From NCBI RefSeq assembly GCF_037042905.1, contig NC_087254.1, forward strand, positions 15,237,103 to 15,301,102: 64,000 nt of DNA, given 5' to 3'. The translations under genes and the position numbers were made by a program. A model generated the notes under the pieces. It was given only the letters and a program-made list of their open reading frames with translations. It had not been told where the DNA came from and ran no database searches. Positions 27,907 through 39,779 of this stretch are shown here, one piece after another; positions within the stretch are counted from its first letter, which is position 1; each line of letters begins with the position of its first letter. Origin of the DNA: Lytechinus pictus (Eukaryota > Echinodermata > Echinoidea > Temnopleuroida > Toxopneustidae).

Positions 27907-28924
27907 TGATGACTTGTTTCTAGTCCATTTTGTTAGTCCGTGAATTAACGAACACTTTTTGTTTTTGTTTTAAAGTGTTATTTCATTGATTCTGCCAGTG
28001 ACATTTACAAACAGTAGTGAAATGCAAACATGCACTGACAAATAATTTCAAAATAATAGTACCAGAAATAAGTATTTCATAATAAACATATACATTATCA
28101 TAAATCAATTCAACCATTCATTGTTCTATTCCACTGAAAGAAATTTAAGAAATGTAATACAGATAATAAAGAAAAAAAAAATTGACCCTCACATTCGACA
28201 CTGTCTAACCTGTATGTAATGAGGTGCCCCCCCCCCCCCCCCCCCCGCGGCCCTCACCACGTACGATGTACCGTATGCACGTTTTTATTGCATTTTTTAT
28301 TTGTCTCCTCAAAACCAGAATAGTTCGGTAAGCAAATTCTGGACTGGAGAAAAGAGAAGGTAATCTTTACAGAATAATGCTGTCAAGCACGCATTTTTAT
28401 TAAACAATGAATGTAATAATCGCATTTCGAAAAACATTTCTTTTTGCCTGAAAGTCCTCCACCTGTCAAGTCGAGTGTATTGTATTGAAGTTCGTCTCGA
28501 CATCGCTACAACCTGTTTTTGTCTTTTGTGTTGTCCCACCTGCTCTATTCTACGTTTGCTAGAGCTGAGAAATTCAAACGTTATTTTTTTACTTAAAATA
28601 AAGTTACTAGATCTAATCCTACGTTTACCTTGTAAGTTGTATTGACTTGCTGTTTTATCTGTATATTTTTGATCCACCTGTATTTTGTTTGTTAACATTA
28701 CAGTTTATTAATTTTCTATTAAGCCTGAATCTAGACAGGAAGAATAACAGTCGTTTCTGGGGTCTGGGGATTTCGTATACTATTACTAATAATAGTAATA
28801 CTAACCTCGCAATACGTGTGAGTGGGGATTTCGTGTGCTGACTACCGCCCCCTTGAATTAAATCCTAGCTTCGCCACTAATTTTATACTTAGTTAACGGG
28901 AAATTTATTGCTGTGCCCCTCCCC

Positions 28925-29200
28925 TTTTCAGGCAGAAAACGTAAGAAAAGCAGATGCAGACAAGGAACGATTCAAAGAAACGGAGCTTCTGCAATTCGAA
29001 ATTTTTCTCATCTCCCTCTCTGTTATTGTTAACACTACAAGCAGAGAACGTAAGAAGAGCAGGAGCGGGCAAGGAACAATTCGAAGAAAACGTCAGAGCT
29101 TCCGTGCTTCGCGCGGGAGGGAGGGGGAAACTCTCCCTATAATATGGAGCGCCTTTCGCACGCTCATTATGAAGTGTGTGCTCACTCCCGCCCCCTAAAA
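28925..29200 (+). repeat. Degenerate tandem duplication, unit about 107 bp
   Basis: GCAGAAAACGTAAGAAAAGCAG at about 28933 recurs as GCAGAGAACGTAAGAAGAGCAG at about 29040, each followed by a CAAGGAAC(G/A)ATTC block. The second ends in a GCTTCGCGCGGGAGGG word reminiscent of the GCGAAGCGCGAGC repeats elsewhere. The open frames across it are lysine/arginine-rich in more than one register, so I read it as repeat and not exon. Confidence 0.5.
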
Positions 29201-29339
29201 CGAAATCCTAGCAAAGCCACTTATTCTGGACTGGCATTGCCAAAAATTACAGACAACATCGAAACGGACATAAAAACACAGGTAGCATCAGTAGATTTCA
29301 TTCAAATTTCACCACAATGTAGTTAAAATTTATTCACTG

Positions 29340-30301
29340 GAGTGCTAAAATAATTGAATTTAGGGCATATTTTTGTGCTGGCCCTCTCTTGGTTGAAAGT
29401 AAAATTTTAAGAAAATTGTAATTTTTCAATCTCTATTTTTAATTCAGAAAAATAATTAAAAGACTACAATTTGATAAAGAACCAAGTCATATGATGAATA
29501 GTTGCAGTGGAAACTGACAGTGTAAAAAAATCAAGTATTTGCCCCCCAAAACAAGAGAAAATAAGTCAAACATTGCCAAGCTTAATTTGCCACACACAGA
29601 ATAGTTACAGAGAACAAGGTTATATCATAACCTTGCTCATTGAATGAGTGGTAAATAACAGATATTCAAATAAGATTATTTGTATGTAAAAAAAAGTACA
29701 TGTATGTATAAAAATGACTTTCCATCAAATATAAATGAGAATGAAGCATCTAAAGGCTAGACCATTCAGAGTGAATCAACTGAAGTACTGAACCATGCAA
29801 TGAACATGAAGAAAAGAACATTGCAAATATTTAGGGAATGTAAAGCAGGATATGAAAAGATGGCAATGAAGAGAGAATGCGAAACATGAGCTACAAATGT
29901 CAAGCATGAGATGGAAATAAAGGAGTCAATAAAGAAGTGGTGAGATCAAAGAAAAGGTAAAATCAAAGGAAATAGCAAAATTAGAAATATTCAATTCTTT
30001 GTGTTAAAATAAACTCCTACAAACATTCTTCGATTTGGAGGTTGGCCATGAAATTTTTGAGTAACTTTGAAAAAACTTGTGATTGGCAACAAACATAATT
30101 TCTGGACTATTTTATTGTTAGAAATATGTATATTTCCATGTTTTTACCCAAAAACTTAGGTTATTCAAAGCCTGTGAGTAAAGAAAGGCCACAGATAGAT
30201 ATTTCATTTTAACTTTCTGGTTCAAGGTATTTCAATGTCCCAAAGTAAAACAATCCAACTATTTATCTCCCTCTGTACGCAAGACTGGGCTTTCCACTTA
30301 T
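29340..30301. other. Intergenic, nothing recognised
   Basis: AT-rich sequence without a repeat pair, exon-like open frame or RNA gene that I can support. Confidence 0.5.
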
Positions 30302-30305
30302 TTAA

Positions 30306-30899
30306 AGGACAAGTCCACCCCAACAAAAAGTTGATTTGAATAAAAAGAGAAAAATCTAACTAGCATAACTGTCATCAAAATCGGATGTAAAATAAGAAAT
30401 TTATGACATTTTAAAGTTTCGCTTAATTTCACAAAACAGTTCTATGCACATCCTGGTCAGTATGCAAATGAGGAGACTGATGACATCATCCACTCACTAT
30501 TTCTTTTGTATTTTATTATATGAAATATGAAATATTCTAATTTTCTCCTCATTGTCAAGTGAAAAAATGATTAGTTCCTCCCTGAACATGTGGAATTAGC
30601 ATTGTTTAATACTATATGGTTCAGTCAAGTTGGTCCTTATTGTCAAATCTGTAAAAAATGAAATATTGTATAATTCAAACAATAAAAAACAAAGAAATAG
30701 TGAGTGATGGACCTCATCGATTGACTTATTTGCATGACACTGAGTTGTGCATATCACTGTTTTGTAAAAAATAAGCAAAACTTTAAACTGCCATAACTTT
30801 CTTATTTTATATCTGATTTTGATGAAATTTTCAGTGTTATGCTGGTTTGATTTTTCTCTTTTTATTCAAATCAACATTTTGCTGGGGTGGACTTGACCT
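30306..30899. mobile_element. piggyBac-type MITE (AGGACAAGTCCACC family), copy 1
   Basis: Long, imperfect inverted arms start AGGACAAGTCCACCCC and end GGGGTGGACTTGACCT. TTAA flanks both sides (30302-30305 and 30900-30903). A second copy lies at 43505-44061 and shares internal words such as CATCCTGGTCAGT and ATACTATATGGTTCAGTC. No coding capacity. It sits about 160 bp upstream of the ZDHHC4 start codon, so it could contribute promoter or 5'UTR sequence; that is inference. Confidence 0.88.
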
Positions 30900-31062
30900 T
30901 TAAATGATGCTAGTTGCTACTGTGTGCCTCATTTTTCATGCTTTCAAAGAATCGATTCAATCGCCTACTTAGAATATGCATTCTTTTCTCTTTTAATGTT
31001 CAGTTTCATGAAGATATGAAGGCTTCTCTTGTAAAAGAATCAGATCCTAAGCCTGATCAGTG

Positions 31063-34000
31063 ATGGATTTCTTTATACTAATTGTAGCTTATGGAGTGAC
31101 ATTTGCATCGTTTTCCTACATTCTCCTGCTTGGTGATGGCAGGTATCATCGAAATGGTGTTATTGGGAAATTGAGACAAGCTATTGTGCAGGTATGTTGT
31201 CTTCAATTTCTTGTAGTATTTATGGTAATTGTGGAGGCATGATAGCTCAGTTAGTAGAGCGGTTGTCTCACAATCTGGCGACCCTCAGTTTTAGGTCCTT
31301 CACTAGTAAGGGAGAACCTTAAAGGGGAAATTCACCGCGATGATATATTTGTTGTAAAAATAGCAGAAAAATTATGGAAATTTTTGGTGAAGGTATAATG
31401 AAAATCCAAAGAATACAAGAGTTATTAGAATTTTTCATTTTTTTTTCGGATGTCACGATATCCGAGGAGTGTCCCCGTTTAACATGTAGTAAATGAAATC
31501 AATGAAATGCCATTTTCTCAAAAAAATTGAAATTGTTTTTATTGTACCTTCTGTATATTAACATACAAATCATTCCACACCTGCTCCTGAATGAAACACA
31601 TTTCATAAGAAAACAATAACTATTATTAGAAGATCAGATATAATGCATTTCTTTAATCACTTGGGTCCCGTAACACAAAGATTAGCGATGAATAGCAAAT
31701 ATGAGAGAACACTTCTGATTGGTTCCTGGTCAGTATTTTGCGCAAAATCCGCATGTAATATTGATCTTGATTGGTCAGTTCATTTAGCTAATCTTTGTGT
31801 TACGGAGCCCAGAATATTGAAATCTCCAGTAATCTTAGAAAATAAGAACTCCCAACAATTCATGAAAAGTTATTATTTCATTGCAGAAGGTTGCCTGTAG
31901 ATTTGATTTATGGTTGATAAACTACTAAATTTATTATCCTTCTGACTGTGAACCAGTTAACTTGACAACACATATATGCAAATTGAAAGAGCCTAAAAAA
32001 AACGTTCAGGGCGCAATGATATTGTATTTATTTCTGCAAGGGGCTTGTGAAACAATTATCAGAAATAAATTTGTGTGAACATTGTTTTGTTATTCACAGA
32101 CGGTGAAATGGATGCACGAGAATCTCCTCCCTGAAGCTATTCAACGTTTGGTGAGCAGAATAATCAACTACCTTATCCATGAAAGGTTGGTTCTAATTTT
32201 AATTTCTCTTTTTAAAATATGGGAGGGGAGGGTGGCTATGCCATGACAAGTTTATATTGCATAAGTCTGAGTGGCTCATATGAGGCACAGGTGGTTATAA
32301 CACCCAAGTAAATAAGCATTTTTGAATTCCTGTACGATTCCATTTCCCCATGATTTGTGATTTTTATTTCATTTTAAAATTGATAAAAAGTATGTTTTGG
32401 CATTGAATTACATGAATAAATAGGTCCTCATCCTGCATTGTCTCTTGTTTCAGAAATCCTTGTTTTCAATACTTCTACATCATGGTACTCTTGCTTGCCC
32501 TATACTTCTACACGGTTGATGTTCTTCCTCTAGCTTTAACCGTCGGCACCCCTCCGTCAATCATCGTCATCTCTTATTTCTGCTTTGCTTCATGCTTCGT
32601 CTTCTTTGTCATCTGCTCTAAGAGTGACCCAGGGGTCATCACCATGGCGACACTGCATTCATTCAGAGATGTGTATGAAATGGACTATGTGCTGTATCAG
32701 AAGGGCGCTGATTGCTGGACTTGTAAATTTGAAAAGCCAGCCAGATCCAAACACTGTGGTAAGATTGGACACTAACAAAAAATGTGTCCAGCCACCCCAA
32801 AACCATTAATAAATCACCCTAAATGAATTTTGATATTTTTGCCTCACCTGCATAGCAGAGTGGGACTATAGGCACCGCTTTTCCGACGGCGGCGACGTCA
32901 ACACCAAATCTTAACCGAAGGTTAAGTTTTTGAAATGACATCATAACTTAAAAAGTATATGGACCCAGTTCATGAAACTTTGAATTAAGGTTAATCAAGT
33001 ATTACTGAACATCCTGCTTGAGTTTCATGTCAAATGACCAAGGTCAAAGGTCATTTAGGGTCAATGAACTTAGACCATGTTGGGGGAATCAACATCAAAA
33101 TCTTAACCTAAGGTTGTTTTTGAAATGTCATCATAACTTAGAAAATATATGGACCTAGTTCATGAAACTTAAACATAAGGTTAATCAAGTATTACTGAAC
33201 ATCCTGCCTGAGTTTCATGTCACATGATTGAGGTCAAAGGTCACTTAGGGTCAACAAACATTGGCCATATTGGGGGTATTGAGGAATTGTCATCATAACT
33301 TTGAAATTGTATTGATTTAGTTCATGAAACTTGGACCTAAGAGCAATCAAGTAACCTTGAACATCCGTGTGAATATCAGGTCACATGACCAAGGTCAAAG
33401 GTCAATGAACTTTGGCCATGTTGGGGGTCTCTGTTGAATTACCATCATAACTTCAAAAGTTTATGGATCTGATTCATGAAACTTGGACATAAGAGTAATC
33501 AAGTATCACTGAACATCTCATGTGAGTTTCAGGTCACATGACCAAAGTCAAAGGTCATTTAAGGTTAATGAACTTTGGCCATTTTGGAGGTAATTATTAG
33601 ATTGCTGTCATAACTTTCAAAGTTTATAGATCATATAGTTTATTAATTATATGGATATACATGTAGGGGTAATCAAGTATCATTGACAAGTCTTAGGTCG
33701 CATGATCAAGGTCAAATGTCATTTATTGTAAATGAAGATAGTATTGTATCATTATATAAATGGTGTTTTTTGTGAATAATTATTTTATAGTAGTTTTCAT
33801 AGTCAGCACTGCTGCTATATTGAATCGCGTGATGCAGGTGAGGCTGCCAGAGGCGCTCCACTTGTTATTGAGTTTGAACAAGCACATCCTAAGCTTTAAA
33901 ATGATATATGATTTGTCAAACTTGATCAACAATAACTCACACAAATACTTGATTGAATGCAGGAGAAAACAAAGTGAGAGCTTCAGAAAATATTGGAGAA

Positions 34001-36750
34001 AATAACATTTGAAGTTTGTGTTCTCCCAAGCATGAGATGTGCACACTGCTATTTCAAGGAAACTGCCAAGCATTCTGCAAAAACTTGTGTCACAGAAACT
34101 CTAGTATTTTGTTTTTATTCAACTTTACAACTCAAAATTTGTACTGTATAAAGATGAAGAAACACTCCTTCATATTAAAGCTAAGTTTTTAAGTTTGAAG
34201 ACCGATTTATTATTTTGGTTATTAACAGAGAACCTTCCTTGGCAACTTATTGGTGGTTTTGGGGTGGTTGGTCACAAAACTCTGATATTCTTTGAGGGCT
34301 TTTTGCCAAATCTATATGATTTTACTCTTATTCCAATGCATTGATTACAATTATAGCTGACATCAGGATTATTTTACTTTTACAGAATAAATAAATTAAC
34401 TCCAAAGCCCCAGTCACCCGTATCCTCAAGGATCTTTCTCCCCTGGATCTTGCTGCTTTCATGGATCTACACGAACCATGCCGTAAATAGTGAAGTTGAA
34501 CAAATCAAAAGTCTCTCACTTCCATTAAATATTAAGATACTACAGTTGCAATGCCATTTTGCTGAACCACCTTTTCAATAATAAAGTGAAAATTAGTATT
34601 GTCTTCATTAAAAAAAAATTGATTAGAAAAATATCAGAACCCTTCATGGTTATTTGACTTCATATCCTTGTTCACTGCCAATTTGTCAATCATACCAATA
34701 GGATGAATGAAATAAAATTATGGATAATTTTGAATAGTGTGTTGCATAGGAACATTCAATTTTCTGTGTACAGATGAATACACACATATGTGGATATATT
34801 TATTTGTATGCATTATTTTCCATTCATATGTATTCCAGGCACATGCAACCATTGTGTTCATCGCTTTGATCACCATTGCACCTGGTTAAACAATTGCATC
34901 GGGGGATTCAACCACCGCTACTTTCTTGCTCTGGTCACGTCCTTGTTCTTTGGGACAGGTTTTGTATCTTACAGTATCATGTCTACCCTGAGTCAGTATG
35001 CCAAGGTGTCCCGTTTGTTGGAGTCCAGCTACGTAGGACCCGATGGGAAGCTCTGGCCGGTGACCTTCCGAGTTGCTGTGCAGGTGAGATTTAGTTTTCC
35101 TTTGTTTGGTTTAGATTGTGTGTTATAAGCACTGTTTCTATTTCTGTGGAAGTACATGTAACTCCTGTAGGACCTCAGCAAGGTAGCTTTCCGCTGCACT
35201 ACCGGAATGATTACCACTTTAGTATCCCCTGTCAGTTGACATTAGTAGTGATTTGTGTGTCAAATGAGCAGACAAAACGAACTTGTTATACCTGTCGCTA
35301 TTGGCTATCCATTGTTTAACCGCAGTTTGAGACCAGAAGCTTGATGAAAACCTGACTTAAGAATTTGGGCCATTGTCCTTTTTGGCCCCATCTCAATGGA
35401 ATTACTCATTTGAATCAGTTTATTTCCAATTGTCTAAAGCCAATTCATTCAATTACCAACTCATCTACTATCATTTGATCTACCATCAGTTATTCCACTA
35501 TCCACATGGTCTAATTGCCATTTTGTCCGTTCACCATTTGGTCTAATATTCAGGTGGTCCAATAGCCATTTAGTCCATACACCATTTGGTCTAATTGAAA
35601 TAGTGTTTATTTGGCAAAATGAATGAAAAGAAAATGGGTATTAGACCAGCTGGTTATAAGACGGAATGATCTCAGACAAACTAGTGATCAGACGAAGTGC
35701 CGTTGGACCAGATGGTTATTGGGCCAAATGGTTGTTAGACGAAACGTTGATGGGCGGAATAGCATTAGACCAAACGAAGGTAGACCATGTGATAAGTGGA
35801 CGAGTTGGCAATAGACGAATCGGCGGTTTACAGTGTACCTGTGAATCTAATTCTAGACTTCAGGTGCCCTCACAAAATCAGGGTCACTTTTGTAGTTGCT
35901 GATAGCAGGAGTCTCACTCAGCATCTGTTACATTCTCACCTTCTAATTTCTTCTGCTGAGACAAAACAGCAGAGATCCTGGTAAACCATTCCATGAAAAA
36001 ATAATAATCACTGAAGTTCACTGACTATTCAAGATTCAAGAAATTTATTTCATTTCCATCACATCAAACAAATGCAAATCAAATATAATTACAAATCAAG
36101 CCAATATTAGTATAAGCTACCGCATATCCTTCCATCTTTTTGTCTCAACAAATAAGTAAATAAAAGACTTTGCTTTATATAGAGCTTTTTTTCAAGTCAC
36201 CCTCACCTCCACCAGCAGTAAAAACTTGGTCTGAGGGGATGGAATCCCTGATCACTCTTGCTCATACCGTTGCTAAATTACATTGTAAATCAAAATTATC
36301 TTGCAAGGTGCTTGTGCATGAATGGTTCCATTTAGCTCTTGTTCAAATGTTATTATCTCTTTAAACAGATAAATGAATTAATTTGAAAAAAATTAAATGT
36401 GGTTATTTCAACAGCATTTATTTATGGAGAGACCGATGCCTGTGTTCATCATGATGTCACTGGCACTACTGAGCCTCTTGGTGGCAGCATTCATGTTCTT
36501 TCACATCTACCTTGCCGTAACAAACCAAACCACCAATGAGCGTTATAAGCGATCCCATATCGATGTGCAGGAAATTCGTCAGCACTGCAGTTCATCAAGC
36601 AGATGCTCTAAACGGGGCAACAGTCACAAAAGATCACATTCCAAGCAAGATAATAGTAAGCATTCAGACTATTCTTCATGCAAAAATATATACAATAAAG
36701 GTTTTATAAAGAATTTATGTGAAATTATTTTTCCAGTTTGTAACAGATGA
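31063..36750 (+). CDS. ZDHHC4: Palmitoyltransferase ZDHHC4-like (DHHC-type S-acyltransferase), five coding exons
   Basis: Coding exons are 31063-31191, 32100-32185, 32454-32758, 34839-35083 and 36415-36750. All junctions are GT-AG and in phase, giving 366 residues; human ZDHHC4 is 344. The enzyme transfers palmitate from palmitoyl-CoA to cysteines of membrane proteins. The DHHC cysteine-rich domain is intact: C159-x2-C162, KPARSKHC to C173, C176, C179, then DHHC at 184-187 with TWLNNC after it. Also present are D130-P-G and T294-T-N-E after the last membrane segment, both family hallmarks. The N-terminus [10 protein letters not shown] and the C-terminal IFPVCNR resemble human ZDHHC4 specifically, as does NQTTNE. 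The start is the ATG at 31063, with an in-frame TGA seven bases upstream. Membrane segments lie at about 3-22, 77-101, 107-126, 200-220 and 264-290. A serine/lysine-rich stretch (about 312-345) is longer than in human and accounts for most of the extra length. Human ZDHHC4 is reported to modify CD36 at the Golgi. A candidate AATAAA lies at 36916-36921. Confidence 0.93.
31235..31320 (+). repeat. tRNA-derived SINE head (fragment) in ZDHHC4 intron 1
   Basis: The segment contains TAGCTCAGTTAGTAGAGCG, a good tRNA D-arm/A-box, followed by an anticodon-arm-like stretch TTGTCTCACAATCTGG. The T-arm region is degenerate (TTTTAGGTCC where a B-box would have GGTTCGAATCC). It is therefore not a functional tRNA but the 5' head of a decayed SINE. 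It ends near a TTAA at about 31319 that starts another element terminus (AGGGGAAATTCACC). Confidence 0.55.
31663..31810. mobile_element. 148-bp palindromic MITE in ZDHHC4 intron 1
   Basis: Inverted termini GGGTCCCGTAACACAAAG (left) and CTTTGTGTTACGGAGCCC (right) match at 22 of 24 positions when extended to GATTAGC. No coding capacity. The target duplication is unclear. Confidence 0.8.
32910..33730 (+). repeat. Tandem repeat with DR1 motifs in ZDHHC4 intron 3
   Basis: Five diverged units of about 150-190 bp share CATGAAACTT, AATCAAGTAT(T/C)ACTGAACATC, a variable CATG(A/T) segment and AGGTCAAAGGTCA. The last motif is two AGGTCA half-sites with 1-bp spacing: exact at 33041-33053, 33231-33243 and 33392-33404, with one change at 33545-33557 and 33709-33721. 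A DR1 is the site type bound by HNF4, COUP-TF and RXR receptors. Whether these sites act is not shown by sequence. Because the whole unit repeats, the motif may just be hitchhiking. Confidence 0.8.
33731..34838 (+). other. Remainder of ZDHHC4 intron 3, nothing else recognised
   Basis: AT-rich intron up to the acceptor TATTCCAG at 34831-34838. No extra exon is needed, since exons 3 and 4 join in phase within the zinc-binding cysteine motif. Confidence 0.6.
35445..35830. mobile_element. Palindromic element (GTCTAATTGCC family), uninterrupted copy, in ZDHHC4 intron 4
   Basis: The left arm is a series of words such as CCATTTGGTCTAATTG and ATTTTGTCC. The right arm carries their complements (TAGACCAA, GGACCAGATGG, AGACGAA). 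The turn is near GTGTTTATTTGGCAAAATG at about 35604. The same element occurs at 55770-56345, where this turn is split by another insertion. Non-coding; edges approximate. Confidence 0.75.
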
Positions 36751-37182
36751 CATTATGGGGGAAGCTAAACAGCCATATACCTATTCTTCTGTATTGTATT
36801 CTGTGTTACAGTTTGGAGTTTAAGGAAGCGATTATTTTTTAATTTGTTCTGTTAGCTTTGAAACACATTGTTGACATTCCAATACTGAACAATAGGGTTG
36901 TGCAAATAATATGAAAATAAACACAGAACCAATATATTACCTCCCATGATACAATATAGACATTTGATATGTTTTCAGACGTTAAATGAAAAAGTTAAAC
37001 TTGCATTAAATTCAGTTCCAGCCGGCCATTACAACTCGCCAAGTAAATAGGTCAAAAAAGCTTTGAAACTAACCAACTTTTTCTTCTGATTTGTCAGTAT
37101 GCTAGTCCAATGGCAGAAAAAATGGAATGTATTGTACATTTATAGATGGGGGATGATCAACTTAATTGAAATTAGGCCTGGT

Positions 37183-37357
37183 GGTTGTTTCATAAAGCTG
37201 TTCGTATCAAGTTAAGAGCAACTTTAAGAACGACTGATGAACCTTTCTTCACCAGTGAACATATAATGGTGAATAACATTTACCACAAGAAAGGATCACC
37301 AGTCGTTCTTAAAGTCATTTTTAACTTACAAACAGGTTTGTGAAACAGCCCCTTGGG
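37183..37357. mobile_element. Palindromic MITE (TTTCATAAAGCTGTTCG family), copy 1
   Basis: The left arm GTTTCATAAAGCTGTTCGTA pairs with the right arm TACAAACAGGTTTGTGAAAC. Inner arms AGAACGACT and AGTCGTTCT also pair. It lies about 430 bp past the ZDHHC4 stop. The same family occurs at 46993-47163. Confidence 0.8.
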
Positions 37358-37359
37358 AC

Positions 37360-38830
37360 GAATGCCCTTTTTCCCATTTGATCGTTGGCAAGGGTAAACA
37401 ATCAAAACAGTTTTAGATTCGTGGATTATCAGAAGTCACAAAAAACTTGACCTATTGAAATGACCAATAAGTGTTCACGCATGAGAGAGCTGACTCAGTC
37501 TAGTGCACCCAGTAGAGCACCTATGACATGCACATCAACCCTCCTAAATGATGCACAGTCGCTGACATGGTCATCATTTTCGTGTCTTGAAAAGGTTACA
37601 AAATGTTCAGAATTTCATTTAGATTTAAGTATAAATTTAATTTGTTATATCTTTCTCTTTGTTGTCAAATATAAAAGATTGTAGCCATGTCCTTTTGATA
37701 ATTGAATTTATATCTCATATCAGAAATCAACATCTAGAGAACATTTGATTAATGTGAAATGTAATATTTGGTTGAATCCATTGATTGTTCAAGTTTTACT
37801 TTCAGGCCTAATTGTGATATTACAGCTGGCAGCAATATAATATGCAAACATTTGTGCAGCCCTGCCTAACCATTGACACAACAGTTATATCTAAAGTTGA
37901 AGGAAAAAGACAGTAGTTACAGCAAACAATTATTTTTATGAGAAAGTCATTTAAATCAAGGTTCATCGTAAAAATATCATACTTCAAGATCTGGTACATT
38001 ATGTAAACTTTGTAAAATCATTAAATCTCAACTCACAATTGATAATTCTGATGATCACCAACACGGAAAAGCATATGTGAGACAGTGTAAATAATATTTC
38101 TTCGAAAATACCCGACATTTGATGAAATTCCGTGCTAATTTTGCTCATTTCTCAGCAATTCCGCATTTTCTTCCAGAGCTGTTGGGCACATGTGTATTTT
38201 ATTTTTTATATATACGCTTTGATGGTTATTTAATTGGATTCTGTTCGAACTCATTTTGAGATTGTTACCATTACTGGTATTTATCTTTAATAAGAGACAA
38301 CTATCATTCTGCAGTGAATTGATATTGTAGTTGGTACTTCATTGATAAATTCCTCCGATATTCTGAAACTTTGATATACTGATACATGTTGCACTTCTTG
38401 TTTCCCACTAACTTGCTACATCATTGTACATCATTTTAACATACATTATCGGTAAATTTCATGTTCCATTTTACATAAATAGCCATGATCAGTTTTACAA
38501 TCAATTGCTGTGGACTGGGTTATATTGTGATATATATGCTCTTGCTCATTCTAATTTCCTCTTTTAATCTGTGGACACTAATCTACTAATCTGACACTTC
38601 TTCAAGGTCTAAAAAGCGTATAAATATATTTGTGCCGATCAATCATCTGGTTTAATACTGATATTTGAATAAATTAATTATCAGTGAGCCCTTTGCAAAA
38701 TTACATAATAAGTATTTTTTACAATGTTTTTGCATAAAACTTGTTCCATTTAAATGCTTGGAAACATATACATGTATATATATAGTTAGAATGCAAATTA
38801 CGCTTGTTATGTCATCAGATTTTGATACAT
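37360..38830. other. Intergenic, nothing recognised
   Basis: AT-rich, with no exon-like frame, repeat pair or RNA gene that I can support. Some may be the 5' part of the LINE relic whose tail is at 38835-39035. Confidence 0.5.
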
Positions 38831-38834
38831 TACT

Positions 38835-39035
38835 GGGGTTGCCACGCAGTCAAGCTTAGCTTATAGTGGCAACCCCTGCAACCTTCTAACAATCAATATA
38901 TATTAATAGAAAATGCAATTATGTTCAATGTTTTGCTTATCATTTTTTACGTTTATTATTATTGTATTTTCTTTGTTCATGTGTGTATGAAAAAGTGTTG
39001 CAGAAACCAATAAATTAAATTAAATGAAATGAAAA
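38835..39035 (+). mobile_element. LINE 3' end relic with terminal hairpin and AAATT-type tail
   Basis: A perfect 11-bp stem (GGGGTTGCCAC at 38835-38845, GTGGCAACCCC at 38866-38876) encloses a 20-nt loop. About 140 bp later comes ACCAATAAATTAAATTAAATGAAATG, an A-rich tail of short direct repeats. A stem-loop followed by short tandem repeats is the usual 3' end of CR1/L2-type LINEs. No coding remnant was recognised upstream. The family call is inference. Confidence 0.5.
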
Positions 39036-39779
39036 AATACTTGTTTTGTATTTTAAGAAGTGCAATACATCAATTCTAGCGAACAGATCTATTACCATGC
39101 AGCCATTACAACTGTATGCATATTTAATGTAAAATTATGTAATGTTTCAACAAAGATTGTAACCACAGAAGTCTGGGCTTAAGACTTAATATTTGGTCAA
39201 TTTTCAGTTAGAGAACCATATTGCTAAATGTAGGTCCCAGGAGTACGTCACTGACAAGAGAATATATCCTTGAATTTGAGGAATTGGTTTGATGATCAGG
39301 GCCCGTATTCCATAAACGAGATAAGCTTTTTGCTTAAGTCTTAGCAATTTGTCTTAGCATTTTGCTTGTCTAAGAAATCTTCCCTAACGATATTCTATAA
39401 ACTTTAAGACATTTGTCTCAAGTCAGACGATATGGCTAAGCCAAAGTCTCAAAGTCAAATTCTATGACCTTCTAAACTGCTGCAGGGGTGACTGCAACAA
39501 AATAGCAAAAATGTAATTGAAGTTGTTTTTTCTTAACAAGTTTGATTTTATTGAAACTAATTACAACTATTGTAGTAAAAGAAGAGCATTCATCACCCAT
39601 ATATGGTAAGAATTCTTTATTCAGATTCTTCTATATTTTGTTAATTACCAAAACATTTCAATCCCAAACCGAGTGACTTGCACAGTTTTTTATGTATCAG
39701 TCCCATTCATTACTTTTCATGTATTGTTTGTCAAAATCTAAATGGGATAGGGTAGATTCCTCTCGACATCTTTATTCTA

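Noticed and set aside
28309..28698. 129-residue open frame on the minus strand
   Set aside because: No recognisable domain, no splice framing and no membrane or repeat pattern; lysine/arginine-rich text fits chance in AT-rich DNA. Could be revisited with RNA-seq.
28908..29198. Two overlapping Lys/Arg-rich frames as a possible exon
   Set aside because: Both registers are open across a diverged tandem duplication, so the frame is not selected.
31235..31310. Functional tRNA gene
   Set aside because: The D-arm/A-box is good, but the T-arm is degenerate and the acceptor stem does not close; better read as a SINE head.
35623..35902. Open frames rich in RRND/QTK phrases
   Set aside because: They are the right arm of the palindromic element at 35445-35830.
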